Notes: generated by a model from the letters alone, not told the origin. 6,937 bases of DNA from Marinosulfonomonas sp. (GCA_015494385.1 WGBJ01000145.1:1-6937), one strand, 5' to 3'; numbered from the stretch's first letter, positions 1 to 6,535 are shown. A program made the numbers and translations.

Positions 1-1585
1 CCTCTATCGGTGCATTCAACGCCGCTTTCAAACTCAGCCACAACACATCGCGTGTCTTGCGCGGGTCAATCACCCCGTCATCCCACAAACGCGCAGACGC
101 ATAGAGCGGGTGCGACTGCTCCTCGAACATATCAATCGTCGGCTGTTTGAACGCGGCCTCTTCCTCGGGCGACCATTCGCCGCCGTTCCGCTCGATCGCA
201 TCACGTTTCACAGTCGCCAGAACCCCCGCAGCCTGCTCACCCCCCATCACCGAAATCCGCGAATTGGGCCATGACCACATGAACCGTGGCTGATAGGCCC
301 GACCGGCCATGCCGTAGTTCCCCGCGCCAAAACTGCCGCCGATCACCATCGTCACCTTGGGCACATTGGTGGTCGCCACGGCTGTTACCAGCTTGGCCCC
401 GTGCCGCGCGATGCCCTCGTTTTCGTATTTGCGACCCACCATGAAACCGGTGATATTTTGCAAAAAGATCAGCGGAATATTGCGCTGGCTGCACAACTCA
501 ACAAAATGCGCACCCTTCTGGGCGGCCTCGGAAAACAACACACCATTGTTGGCAATAATCCCGACCGGACAGCCCTTGAGATGCGCAAACCCCGTCACCA
601 GCGTTTCGCCAAACCGCGCCTTGAATTCATCAAACCGGCTGCCATCCACCACCCGCGCGATCACCTCGCGAATGTCATAAGGCGTGCGCAAATCCGCCGG
701 CACCACCCCCAACAACTCCTCTGGATCATAAGCAGGCGCCTCGGGCGCAATCATCTGTAGGGCGGGGTTCACCCCGCCGCCGCCGTTCAGGTTCCGCACC
801 GCTTCCCGTGCCAGCGCCAGCGCATGTGTATCATCCTCGGCCAGATAATCCGCAACACCGGACAGGCGGGTATGCACATCCCCGCCGCCCAGATCCTCGG
901 CCGTGACCACCTCGCCGGTCGCCGCCTTGACCAGCGGCGGTCCTGCCAGAAAGATAGTGCCCTGTTCCTTGACGATAATCGACACATCCGACATCGCCGG
1001 CACATAGGCCCCGCCCGCCGTGCAAGACCCCATCACCACGGCAATCTGGGCAATGCCCTTGGCGCTCATTCGGGCCTGATTATAGAAAATCCGCCCGAAA
1101 TGGTCGCGGTCGGGGAATACCTCGTCCTGATTGGGCAGGTTCGCCCCGCCGCTATCAACCAGATAAACGCAGGGCAGATTGCATTCCTCGGCAATCTCTT
1201 GCGCGCGCAAATGCTTTTTCACCGTCATCGGGTAATAGGTGCCGCCCTTGACGGTGGCGTCATTGCAAACCACCATCACATCCCGGCCATGCACCTGCCC
1301 GACACCGGCAATCACACCGGCACAGGGGGCCGCGCCGCCATACATACCATGCGCCGCCGTTGCGCCGATCTCCAGAAAAGGGCTACCCGCATCCAGCAGG
1401 TTCGCCACCCGTTCCCGCGGCAACATCTTGCCCCGCGACAAATGCCGCTCGCGCGACCTCTCGCCACCGCCCGCTGCGGCCAAAGCCGCCGCCTCGTTGA
1501 TCACCGCCAGAGCGTCCAGATGCCCCTTGCGGTTGGTCTGGAATGTTTCGGAGGACGGCAAAGCCGTGCTGTTCAGTTTCGCCAT
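1..1585 (-). CDS. mccB: 3-methylcrotonyl-CoA carboxylase, carboxyltransferase (beta) subunit; 3' end cut by window edge
   Basis: This is the non-biotinylated subunit of 3-methylcrotonyl-CoA carboxylase. It moves the carboxyl group from carboxybiotin on the alpha subunit to 3-methylcrotonyl-CoA, giving 3-methylglutaconyl-CoA in leucine degradation (cytosolic). The frame is open from ATG 1585 to the left edge: 528 residues are visible, against about 535 for the family, and they end in NAPIE, so only a few C-terminal residues are missing. Crotonase-like carboxyltransferase features are [20 protein letters not shown] (residues 145-164), [12 protein letters not shown] (189-200, first oxyanion-hole region) and [16 protein letters not shown] (416-431, second). 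The [22 protein letters not shown] region is typical of MccB/LiuB rather than PccB. A GAGGG ribosome site at 1590-1594 lies 4 bases before the ATG and overlaps the stop of the upstream gene, only 7 bases away, so the two are co-translated. The alpha subunit presumably lies beyond the left edge. A related acyl-CoA carboxylase (AtuC-like) is the main alternative. Confidence 0.95.
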   Translation of the reverse strand, partial: MAKLNSTALPSSETFQTNRKGHLDALAVINEAAALAAAGGGERSRERHLSRGKMLPRERVANLLDAGSPFLEIGATAAHGMYGGAAPCAGVIAGVGQVHGRDVMVVCNDATVKGGTYYPMTVKKHLRAQEIAEECNLPCVYLVDSGGANLPNQDEVFPDRDHFGRIFYNQARMSAKGIAQIAVVMGSCTAGGAYVPAMSDVSIIVKEQGTIFLAGPPLVKAATGEVVTAEDLGGGDVHTRLSGVADYLAEDDTHALALAREAVRNLNGGGGVNPALQMIAPEAPAYDPEELLGVVPADLRTPYDIREVIARVVDGSRFDEFKARFGETLVTGFAHLKGCPVGIIANNGVLFSEAAQKGAHFVELCSQRNIPLIFLQNITGFMVGRKYENEGIARHGAKLVTAVATTNVPKVTMVIGGSFGAGNYGMAGRAYQPRFMWSWPNSRISVMGGEQAAGVLATVKRDAIERNGGEWSPEEEAAFKQPTIDMFEEQSHPLYASARLWDDGVIDPRKTRDVLWLSLKAALNAPIE

Positions 1586-1592
1586 GATACCC

Positions 1593-2099
1593 TCAATAAT
1601 CCGCCAGCATTCGCTGCAAAAATAACGCCTGTTTGCCTGTCATCACCATATGACAGCCCTGCACCGCCGGACCGGTGCCGCTGCCCCCGCCCCATTGCGC
1701 GCCGATATAGTCACAACGGGCGTCGCGATAGGCGATCCATTTGCGCTGCATATCCTGCAAGGCCGGTGCCTGTTTTGGCGCAGAGGACTCCAGATCGGCC
1801 ATTTCCTTGTCTTCGGCCTTTTCCCGCGCCATCAACTCGGTATAGGCCGCATTCAAACGCTGGTCCCACGCCTCAAGCTCGGCCCCCATGCAGGCAACCA
1901 TTCCGGCCGTGCTTTGCCCGCCATCCGTGCGCTCCATGCAAAGATTGGCGGATTCCCCGATGCAAGGCTCTGCGTTCCCCCCATGCCCGCTATCGGCAAT
2001 ACAGGCGTCTGTGGCCTGCATCGAAAAGACAAGGTTTTCCTGCGATGCGGCTGGTCCGGAAACCCACAGGCAAGCTATTGCGACAATAATCCGCTTCAC
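1593..2099 (-). CDS. Secreted lysozyme inhibitor LprI-like (DUF1311) protein
   Basis: A 168-residue exported protein. Residues 1-19 form a short signal peptide (basic MKR, hydrophobic core, AAS before QEN), so the mature protein should be periplasmic. Residues about 68-165 match the LprI N-terminal/DUF1311 pattern: C70, W78, LN at 82-83, Y86, then [12 protein letters not shown] (118-129), a Gly-rich stretch, C149 and T154. The mature part has six cysteines (33, 46, 54, 70, 129, 149), which could form three disulfides. The start is GTG 2099, whose GTGA overlaps the TGA of ivd by 4 bases, indicating translational coupling. mccB follows after 7 bases. Family members inhibit lysozyme in some bacteria, but most have no known role, and a function in leucine degradation is not evident. 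The position between two enzymes of one pathway is seen; any functional link is inference. Confidence 0.82.
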   Translation of the reverse strand: MKRIIVAIACLWVSGPAASQENLVFSMQATDACIADSGHGGNAEPCIGESANLCMERTDGGQSTAGMVACMGAELEAWDQRLNAAYTELMAREKAEDKEMADLESSAPKQAPALQDMQRKWIAYRDARCDYIGAQWGGGSGTGPAVQGCHMVMTGKQALFLQRMLADY

Positions 2100-3259
2100 C
2101 CCATCGCCCCCATCAACTCGCGCCCGATCAGCATCCGGCGGATTTCGCTGGTTCCCGCGCCGATCTCCATCAGTTTGGCATCGCGCATCAGGCGCGAAAC
2201 GGTGCTTTCGTTCATATACCCCGTGCCGCCCATCGCCTGCACCGCCTGATGCGCCTGCACCATCGCCTGTTCGGACGCATAAAGCACACAGGCCGCCGCG
2301 TCCTGCCGCGTGACCTCGCCGCGATCACAGGCCTTGGCCACCTCGTAAGTATAGGCGCGGGCGGAATTCATCGCCGTATACATATCGGCCACCTTGGCCT
2401 GCATCAGCTGGAAATTCCCGATTGGCTGGCCGAACTGCTTGCGTTCGGCGATATAGGGCATCACCTCGTCCATGCAGGCGGCCATGATGCCGGTGCCGAT
2501 GCCCGACAAAACCACGCGCTCATAATCCAGACCGGACATCAGCACGGCCACCCCGCGCCCCTCTTCACCAAGCACGTTTTCAAACGGCACTTCGACGTTA
2601 TCAAAGATCAGCTCGGCAGTGTTGCTGCCCCGCATTCCCAGCTTGTCAAAATGCGGGCTGGTGGAAAACCCTTTCACGTCGGTTTCCACAATAAACGCCG
2701 TGATCCCGCGCGCGCCGGCGTCGGGATCGGTTTTGGCGTAAACCACAATCGTATCCGCATCCGGCCCGTTGGTGATCCAGTATTTGGTGCCGGACAGGGT
2801 GTAATAGCCGTTCTTTTTCTCGGCCTTCAGCTTCATCGAAACCACGTCCGACCCCGCGCCCGCCTCGCTCATCGCCAATGCGCCGATGTGTTCGCCCGAG
2901 ATCAGTTTGGGCAGATATTTCATCTTCTGCTCTTCGGTGCCGTTGCGTTTGATCTGGTTCACGCACAAATTGGAGTGCGCGCCATATGACAGCGCAATCG
3001 AGGCCGACGCCCGCGCGATTTCCTCGACCGCCACCACATGCGCAAGGTAAGACATATCCGCCCCGCCGTAAGCCTCGGGTGTGGTCACCCCCAACAGGCC
3101 CATTTCGCCGAATTCGCGCCACAGATCATTGGGGAATTCGTTCTTTTCGTCCACCTCGGCGGCGATTGGTTTGATCCGGTCCTGCGCCCAGCGATGCACC
3201 ATATCGCGGATGGCGTTGACATCTTCACCCAAATCGAAATTCATCACAGCATTGAACAT
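2096..3259 (-). CDS. ivd: Isovaleryl-CoA dehydrogenase
   Basis: An FAD-dependent acyl-CoA dehydrogenase that oxidises isovaleryl-CoA to 3-methylcrotonyl-CoA in leucine catabolism and passes electrons to ETF. From ATG 3259 it has 387 residues, normal for the family. Visible landmarks are ALAMSEAGAGSDV (127-139, flavin/substrate signature), YWITNGPDAD (160-169), ERKQFGQPIGNFQ (272-284), QAVQAMGGTGYMNE (338-351) and EIGAGTSEIRR (365-375). The catalytic base expected for isovaleryl-CoA dehydrogenases is the Glu in GLDYERVV (E247). The usual short/medium-chain catalytic Glu of the EGTS motif is replaced (AGTS), which is diagnostic for this subfamily. A longer TTG start at 3307 was rejected: it would lie inside the operator and upstream of the predicted transcript start. 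GAGG (complement of 3265-3268) lies 5 bases before the ATG. This is the first gene of the operon; its stop overlaps the next gene by 4 bases. Confidence 0.95.
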   Translation of the reverse strand: MFNAVMNFDLGEDVNAIRDMVHRWAQDRIKPIAAEVDEKNEFPNDLWREFGEMGLLGVTTPEAYGGADMSYLAHVVAVEEIARASASIALSYGAHSNLCVNQIKRNGTEEQKMKYLPKLISGEHIGALAMSEAGAGSDVVSMKLKAEKKNGYYTLSGTKYWITNGPDADTIVVYAKTDPDAGARGITAFIVETDVKGFSTSPHFDKLGMRGSNTAELIFDNVEVPFENVLGEEGRGVAVLMSGLDYERVVLSGIGTGIMAACMDEVMPYIAERKQFGQPIGNFQLMQAKVADMYTAMNSARAYTYEVAKACDRGEVTRQDAAACVLYASEQAMVQAHQAVQAMGGTGYMNESTVSRLMRDAKLMEIGAGTSEIRRMLIGRELMGAMG

Positions 3260-3277
3260 GGTGGCCTCGCTTGCATT

Positions 3278-3295
3278 ATTGAACGGTTGTTCAAT
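3278..3295. promoter_or_regulatory. Palindromic operator (TetR-type style) at the ivd promoter
   Basis: ATTGAAC-GGTT-GTTCAAT is a perfect inverted repeat with 7-base arms and a 4-base spacer. It begins at the inner edge of the -10 box of the ivd promoter and covers the expected transcription start, which is where a repressor would act. The symmetric AT/GC form is typical of TetR-family and similar dimeric regulators. Regulators of branched-chain amino acid and acyl-CoA genes are often of this kind (LiuQ, PsrA, FadP) or MerR type (LiuR). Which one binds here is unknown, and no regulator gene lies in the window. Confidence 0.7.
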
Positions 3296-3323
3296 TAATA
3301 GCGACAAGCAGGATTCGGGTCAA
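3295..3323 (-). promoter_or_regulatory. sigma70-type promoter of the ivd operon
   Basis: On the minus strand there is TTGACC (complement of 3318-3323), exactly 17 bases, then TATTAA (complement of 3295-3300). These match the -35 and -10 consensus well. Transcription would start near 3288, giving a leader of about 29 bases that contains the GAGG ribosome site. The operator palindrome overlaps the last base of the -10 and the start point. Confidence 0.7.
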
Positions 3324-3345
3324 TGGGGCGTTGCGCTGATGTGAC

Positions 3346-3374
3346 TTGCCTTTTGTTCACCTATTGTTCATGAT
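3346..3374 (+). promoter_or_regulatory. mmcB: Tentative mmcB promoter, possibly giving a leaderless transcript
   Basis: TTGCCT (3346-3351), a 17-base spacer and CATGAT (3369-3374) make a weak sigma70 match (4 of 6 bases in each box). The start would fall about on the ATG at 3381. There is no purine-rich ribosome site between the SOS box and the ATG, which fits a leaderless message. The LexA box would fill the spacer, ideal for repression. TATTGT at 3362 is an alternative -10 with poorer spacing. Confidence 0.35.
3355..3369 (+). promoter_or_regulatory. LexA (SOS) box of the alphaproteobacterial type
   Basis: GTTCACCTATTGTTC is a perfect match to the direct repeat GTTC-N7-GTTC known as the LexA box of alphaproteobacteria. 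It ends 11 bases before the ATG of mmcB, whose Caulobacter homologue is reported to be SOS-regulated. Motif and target gene agree, so this is likely a genuine SOS operator. It lies about 60 bases from the ivd operator and should not affect the ivd promoter directly. Confidence 0.82.
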
Positions 3375-3380
3375 TGCAGC

Positions 3381-3830
3381 ATGACATCCAGCCTTCAACC
3401 CGGCCAGCTTCTGGCGCGCGGCACTTGCCGCCATTTGCGCGATCTGGGCTATGCCTGCGTGACCGAACTGGTGCCTGCGCGGGGGTTGCGGGTGGATGTG
3501 ATGGCGCTGGGGCCAAAAGGAGAAATCTGGGTGGTCGAGTGCAAATCATCCCGTGCCGATTTTCAGACGGATCAGAAATGGCAGGGCTATCTGGAATGGT
3601 GTGACCGGTATTTCTGGGCCGTGGATCAGGAGTTTGACACCGACCTGCTACCATCCGAAACCGGCCTAATCATTGCAGACGCTTTCGATGCCGAAATCAT
3701 CCGCAACGGCCCGCACACCAAACTGCCCGCCGCGCGGCGCAGCGCCCTGACGCGCAAATTCGCCCGTCACGCCGCCGCCCGTCTGCAACGACTGATGGAC
3801 CCCGACGCGGGCGCTATTTTCCACCCATGA
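3381..3830 (+). CDS. mmcB: MmcB-family DNA repair protein (DUF1052, PD-(D/E)XK-like)
   Basis: A 149-residue cytosolic protein that matches the MmcB family as I recall it; family members are linked to mitomycin C resistance and the SOS response in Caulobacter. The core RVDVMALGPKGEIWVVECKSS (residues 37-57) looks like a restriction-endonuclease-type active site: D39, then E53-x-K55, the D...ExK arrangement. It is followed by DFQTDQKWQGY (60-70) and CDRYFWAV (74-81). This suggests a nuclease fold, but cleavage activity has not been shown from sequence alone. The C-terminal third is Arg/Ala-rich and probably helical. ATG 3381 is chosen because the protein then has the family's usual N-terminus (LARGTCRHL) and the SOS box lies just upstream. 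No clear Shine-Dalgarno precedes it. The gene is divergent from ivd and overlaps the convergent small gene downstream by 17 bases. Confidence 0.88.
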   Translation: MTSSLQPGQLLARGTCRHLRDLGYACVTELVPARGLRVDVMALGPKGEIWVVECKSSRADFQTDQKWQGYLEWCDRYFWAVDQEFDTDLLPSETGLIIADAFDAEIIRNGPHTKLPAARRSALTRKFARHAAARLQRLMDPDAGAIFHP

Positions 3831-3999
3831 CGGTTTTCGCCGCCGCGGTCAGTTCCTCGGCAATTTCCAGCGCCTCTTCCGGCGAGAAATCCATCGGCAG
3901 GTCGATCCCCTCGGCCTCGATATAGATGCGGACCATGCCCATTGTGGTGGGGCCGATCTGGATATTTGCGGTGATATCGCTTTCGCTGTCGATGCTCAT
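3814..3999 (-). CDS. Small DUF6324-like protein
   Basis: A 61-residue acidic protein without signal peptide or membrane segment. It starts MSIDSESDITANIQIGPT, continues MGMVRIYIEAEGIDLPMDF (20-38) and ends in a helix, SPEEALEIAEELTAAAKTV. I believe this matches DUF6324, a small family of Rhodobacterales with unknown function; that is recall, not a search. ATG 3999 is preferred over an upstream ATG at 4056 because CCGGAG (complement of 4008-4013) sits 8 bases before it and the conserved-looking sequence begins there. It is convergent with mmcB, and the last 17 bases of both genes overlap. The beta-strand-then-helix layout suggests a small compact fold; its role is unknown. Confidence 0.75.
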   Translation of the reverse strand: MSIDSESDITANIQIGPTTMGMVRIYIEAEGIDLPMDFSPEEALEIAEELTAAAKTVMGGK

Positions 4000-4027
4000 A
4001 TTCGGGTCTCCGGTTGAATGAAGGGCA

Positions 4028-4056
4028 GCGATACGCAGATTCATCGGCTTTTTCAA
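4028..4056 (-). promoter_or_regulatory. Tentative promoter of the DUF6324-like gene
   Basis: On the minus strand TTGAAA (complement of 4051-4056) is followed after 17 bases by TATCGC (complement of 4028-4033). The -35 is good and the -10 weak. The position, about 30 bases before the ATG at 3999, fits. Confidence 0.35.
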
Positions 4057-4066
4057 GCATGGCCTC

Positions 4067-4093
4067 TTGCAAAGCGCACAATCGGACGCTAAT
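4067..4093 (+). promoter_or_regulatory. Tentative promoter of tRNA-His
   Basis: TTGCAA (4067-4072) and GCTAAT (4088-4093) each match 4 of 6 consensus bases, and the distance to the tRNA 5' end (12 bases) is plausible. The 15-base spacer is short, so this is only a suggestion. Confidence 0.25.
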
Positions 4094-4105
4094 TGGACAC
4101 CGTGT

Positions 4106-4182
4106 GCCGGCGTAGCTCAGTTGGTTAGAGCGCTTGATTGTGGATCAAGAGGTCACCCGTTCAATTCGGGTCGCTGGTACCA
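4106..4182 (+). tRNA. tRNA-His (anticodon GTG)
   Basis: A complete 77-base cloverleaf. The acceptor is GCCGGCG (4106-4112) with CGCTGGT (4172-4178), including G1-U72 and G4-U69 wobble pairs. The D arm is GCTC/GAGC (4115-4118/4128-4131). The anticodon stem CTTGA/TCAAG (4133-4137/4145-4149) has loop TTGTGGA and anticodon GTG at 4140-4142. The variable loop has 5 bases. The T arm is ACCCG/CGGGT with loop TTCAATT. The discriminator is A73 and CCA is encoded. The base before position 1 is T, so there is no encoded G-1. Lack of G-1 with A73 is known for tRNA-His in many alphaproteobacteria and supports the taxonomic assignment. Confidence 0.97.
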
Positions 4183-4209
4183 CCCCATCCGATTTCCCAC
4201 AGATCTTGG

Positions 4210-4233
4210 CCAAAGACAAATCGTTGCCTTTGG
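4210..4233 (+). other. Hairpin in the tRNA-His/helicase spacer
   Basis: CCAAAG-a-CAA-atcg-TTG-c-CTTTGG forms a 9-pair hairpin with one 1x1 mismatch and a 4-base loop. It lies 27 bases after the tRNA. No T-run follows, so it is not a classic terminator. It could stabilise or help process the tRNA 3' trailer, or belong to the helicase leader. Confidence 0.4.
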
Positions 4234-4251
4234 TGTAACAACCCCATATCC

Positions 4252-4266
4252 GGGCCGCTTAGGCCC
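4252..4266 (+). other. GC hairpin in the helicase leader
   Basis: GGGCC-gctta-GGCCC forms a 5-pair GC stem with a 5-base loop, 31 bases before the helicase GTG start. No immediate T-run follows (the nearest is TATTTTG about 10 bases on), so termination is doubtful. It may be a leader structure. Confidence 0.35.
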
Positions 4267-4297
4267 TGCCGAACCTATTTTGAAAGACCAAAACGCC

Positions 4298-6466
4298 GTG
4301 ACCGAAGTATCCGACCTGATAACCCCGCTGGCCCGCGCCCTGACGCGCAAAGGCTATGAAACACTGACCCCTGTACAACAGGCGATGTCGGACCCAGATC
4401 TGGTGGGGCGCGATGCATTGGTATCGGCGCAAACCGGTTCGGGTAAAACCGTGGCCTTCGGGATTGCAATGGCCCCCACGCTACTGGGCGACGACGAAAA
4501 CTTTGGCCGCGCCGGTGCCCCCAAGGCGCTGATCATCGCGCCAACCCGCGAGCTGGCGCTGCAGGTGATGCGCGAATTGCAGTGGCTGTATGCCGAAACC
4601 GGTGCACGATTCGGATCCTGCGTTGGTGGCATGGACGCCCGCACCGAACGGCGCACGCTGGATCGCGGTGTTCACATCGTTGTCGGCACACCGGGCCGTT
4701 TGCGCGACCACCTGACACGCGGCGCGCTGGACCTGTCCGATTGCGCCTGTGTGGTGCTGGATGAAGCCGACGAAATGCTTGATCTGGGCTTTCGCGAAGA
4801 TCTGGAATTTATTCTGGACGAAGCGCCGAAGGATCGCCGCACCCTGCTGTTTTCCGCCACGGTTTCACGCCCGATTGCGGTGCTGGCCAAAACCTATCAG
4901 CACGATGCGGTCCGGATCGAAACCAAAGGCGACACCAAGCAGCACAGCGATATTGAATACCGTGCCTTGGTGGTGAAGCCGGCAGACCGTGAAAACGCGA
5001 TCATCAATCTGCTGCGCTATTACGAGGCACAAAATGCGCTGGTGTTTTGTGCCACCCGCGCCGCCGTGAACCATATGACCGCGAAATTCAACAATCGCGG
5101 CATGTCGGTTGTGGCGCTGTCGGGCGAGTTGAGCCAGAACGAACGCACCCACGCGCTGCAATCCATGCGCGACGGACGCGCACGGGTCTGTATTGCCACC
5201 GATGTGGCCGCGCGCGGGATTGACCTGCCGGGTCTTGATCTGGTGATCCACGCAGACCTTCCACAGAACAAAGAGGCGCTGCTGCACCGCTCGGGCCGCA
5301 CCGGTCGGGCGGGGTCCAAAGGGGTTTCGGCCCTGATCGTGCCGATGAGCCAGCGCAAAAAGGCCGAACGCCTGTTGGGCTGGGCCAAGGTTACCGCCAA
5401 ATGGGACACACCGCCCACCGCCAAACAGGTCGAGGAACGCGATAACGAACGCCTGCTTGAGGGCTTCAAGGTCAGCGACGAAGTGGATCAGGAATTCGTG
5501 GCAAAACTGCTGGCAGCCCATACGCCGGAACAGATTGCAGCGGCCTATATCACCCAGTATCGCGAACAGCGCTCTGCGCCGGAAGAATTGCAAACCGTTT
5601 CGGTCACTGGGCCGGACGTGCGTAGCCCGCGTGATGAATTTGCCGAAAGCACATGGATATCCCTGACCATCGGTCGCAACCAAAAGGCCGAGCCACGCTG
5701 GCTGTTGCCGATGCTGTGCCGCGCCGGTGACATTACCAAACGCGACATCGGGGCGATCCGGATGCAACCGGACGAAACCTTTGTGCAGTTGAACGCGCAG
5801 ATATCCAATGATTTCATGAAAGCACTGGGCGGCAAGAAAGAACTGGAAGAAGGCATCAAGGTGACGGTGCTCGACACCCCTCCGGACCTTGGCCCACAAC
5901 CGCGTGGCAAACCCCAAGGCGGCAAAAAACGCCCCTACAAGCGCCGCGAAGGCGATGAGGGCAAGCCTGCCTATAAGGGCAAGAAAAAGTGGGACAGCGA
6001 CCGCGATGGTGGCAAGCCTGCTTATAAGGGCAAGAGCGACCGTGACGGCGGCAAGCCAGCCTATAAAGGCAGGGATGACCGCGATGGTGGCAAACCGGCC
6101 TATAAGGGCAAAAAGAAATGGGACAGCGACGATAGCGACAGCCCCCGCACACCTTACAAGGGCAAATCCAAGTGGGATACCGGCGGCGATAAACCTGCCG
6201 CCAAGGACAAGCCCAAGTCGGCCACAAAATACGACAGCAAGCCACGCCACAAAGAGGCGCCCAAGTCTGATTTTGCGCCGAAATTCGGGGGCGAAGCAGA
6301 TGCGATGCCCAAACGCAAAGGCGGTAAGCCACGGCCGAAGAATTTAGGCGCCAATGACCGGGGCGGGGCACGCAAACCACGCCACAAAGACAGCGGCAAG
6401 GGCAAGTTCGCCAAACCATCCGGCAAGAAAAAGACATCTAAACCGATGGGCAAGAAACGGACTTAG
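4298..6466 (+). CDS. DEAD-box ATP-dependent RNA helicase with DbpA-type RNA-binding domain and long basic repeat tail
   Basis: A 722-residue ATP-dependent RNA helicase that unwinds RNA duplexes, probably in ribosome assembly or RNA turnover like DeaD/CsdA and DbpA. Motifs in order: Q motif GYETLTPVQ (19-27), I AQTGSGKT (44-51), Ia PTRELA (82-87), Ib TPGR (131-134), II DEAD (155-158), III SAT (186-188), IV LVFCATR (248-254), V ATDVAARGID (300-309), VI HRSGRTGRAG (330-339). Residues about 452-525 (STWISLTIGR...) resemble the DbpA RNA-binding domain. Residues 533-722 are a disordered-looking Lys/Gly/Pro/Asp tail with GGKPAYKG repeats, much longer than in E. coli DbpA. The start is GTG 4298 (MTEVSDL). 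The only in-frame ATG upstream, 4067, would translate through tRNA-His, and the next ATG downstream lies beyond the Q motif. The ribosome site is weak (GAAAG at 4282-4286). A strong terminator follows the TAG by 17 bases. Confidence 0.93.
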   Translation: MTEVSDLITPLARALTRKGYETLTPVQQAMSDPDLVGRDALVSAQTGSGKTVAFGIAMAPTLLGDDENFGRAGAPKALIIAPTRELALQVMRELQWLYAETGARFGSCVGGMDARTERRTLDRGVHIVVGTPGRLRDHLTRGALDLSDCACVVLDEADEMLDLGFREDLEFILDEAPKDRRTLLFSATVSRPIAVLAKTYQHDAVRIETKGDTKQHSDIEYRALVVKPADRENAIINLLRYYEAQNALVFCATRAAVNHMTAKFNNRGMSVVALSGELSQNERTHALQSMRDGRARVCIATDVAARGIDLPGLDLVIHADLPQNKEALLHRSGRTGRAGSKGVSALIVPMSQRKKAERLLGWAKVTAKWDTPPTAKQVEERDNERLLEGFKVSDEVDQEFVAKLLAAHTPEQIAAAYITQYREQRSAPEELQTVSVTGPDVRSPRDEFAESTWISLTIGRNQKAEPRWLLPMLCRAGDITKRDIGAIRMQPDETFVQLNAQISNDFMKALGGKKELEEGIKVTVLDTPPDLGPQPRGKPQGGKKRPYKRREGDEGKPAYKGKKKWDSDRDGGKPAYKGKSDRDGGKPAYKGRDDRDGGKPAYKGKKKWDSDDSDSPRTPYKGKSKWDTGGDKPAAKDKPKSATKYDSKPRHKEAPKSDFAPKFGGEADAMPKRKGGKPRPKNLGANDRGGARKPRHKDSGKGKFAKPSGKKKTSKPMGKKRT
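5960..6112 (+). repeat. In-frame tandem repeats in the helicase tail
   Basis: Four copies of a 24-base core encoding GKPAYKG(K/R) start at 5960, 6011, 6050 and 6089. The spacings are 51, 39 and 39 bases, all multiples of three. The 39-base unit encodes GGKPAYKG(K/R)xDRD. KKKWDSD follows copies 1 and 4. A degenerate fifth copy (TPYKGKSKWD) lies at about 6152-6178. Copies differ mainly at third codon positions, so they are not brand-new duplications. Confidence 0.85.
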
Positions 6467-6483
6467 CCACGGGCAAAGAAGCA

Positions 6484-6513
6484 AAAGGGCGCGTCTGTCT
6501 GGACGCGCCCTTT
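6484..6513 (+). terminator. Rho-independent terminator of the helicase gene
   Basis: AAAGGGCGCGTC pairs perfectly with GACGCGCCCTTT around a 6-base loop (TGTCTG): 12 pairs, 9 of them a GC-rich core. It is followed by a T-rich run TTTGTCGTTT. It lies 17 bases after the helicase stop codon. Confidence 0.88.
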
Positions 6514-6535
6514 GTCGTTTCAAACGATAATACAC

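Noticed and set aside
824..2089. Long plus-strand reading frame (421 residues) opposite mccB and the LprI-like gene
   Set aside because: Its product is Arg/Pro/His-rich without domain features, and the minus strand has clear homologous proteins. It is a GC-driven shadow.
2069..2099. Lipoprotein signal in the LprI-like protein (Cys10 after AIA)
   Set aside because: Only nine residues precede the cysteine, too short for a lipoprotein signal peptide. A normal signal peptidase I site fits better.
2249..2989. Plus-strand frame (246 residues) opposite ivd
   Set aside because: His/Ile/Gly-rich antisense shadow of a clear acyl-CoA dehydrogenase.
3278..3295. ivd palindrome as a second LexA box
   Set aside because: The alphaproteobacterial LexA box is a direct repeat with a 7-base gap. 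Here GAAC and GTTC are inverted with a 4-base gap.
3260..3307. TTG at 3307 as ivd start
   Set aside because: It would place coding sequence across the -10 box and operator. ATG 3259 has a GAGG ribosome site and the normal family length.
4067..4297. ATG at 4067 as helicase start, giving a 799-residue protein
   Set aside because: The extension would be translated from within the tRNA-His gene and does not resemble a helicase N-terminus. GTG 4298 gives a family-like start just before the Q motif.
5960..6180. CRISPR-like regularly spaced repeats
   Set aside because: The repeats are in-frame, encode GKPAYKG and have variable, short spacing. They are protein repeats, not a CRISPR array.
4865..6250. 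Long minus-strand reading frame (461 residues) opposite the helicase
   Set aside because: The hydrophobic look comes from reverse-reading Lys/Gly/Asp codons of the helicase. There is no domain and no supporting start context.
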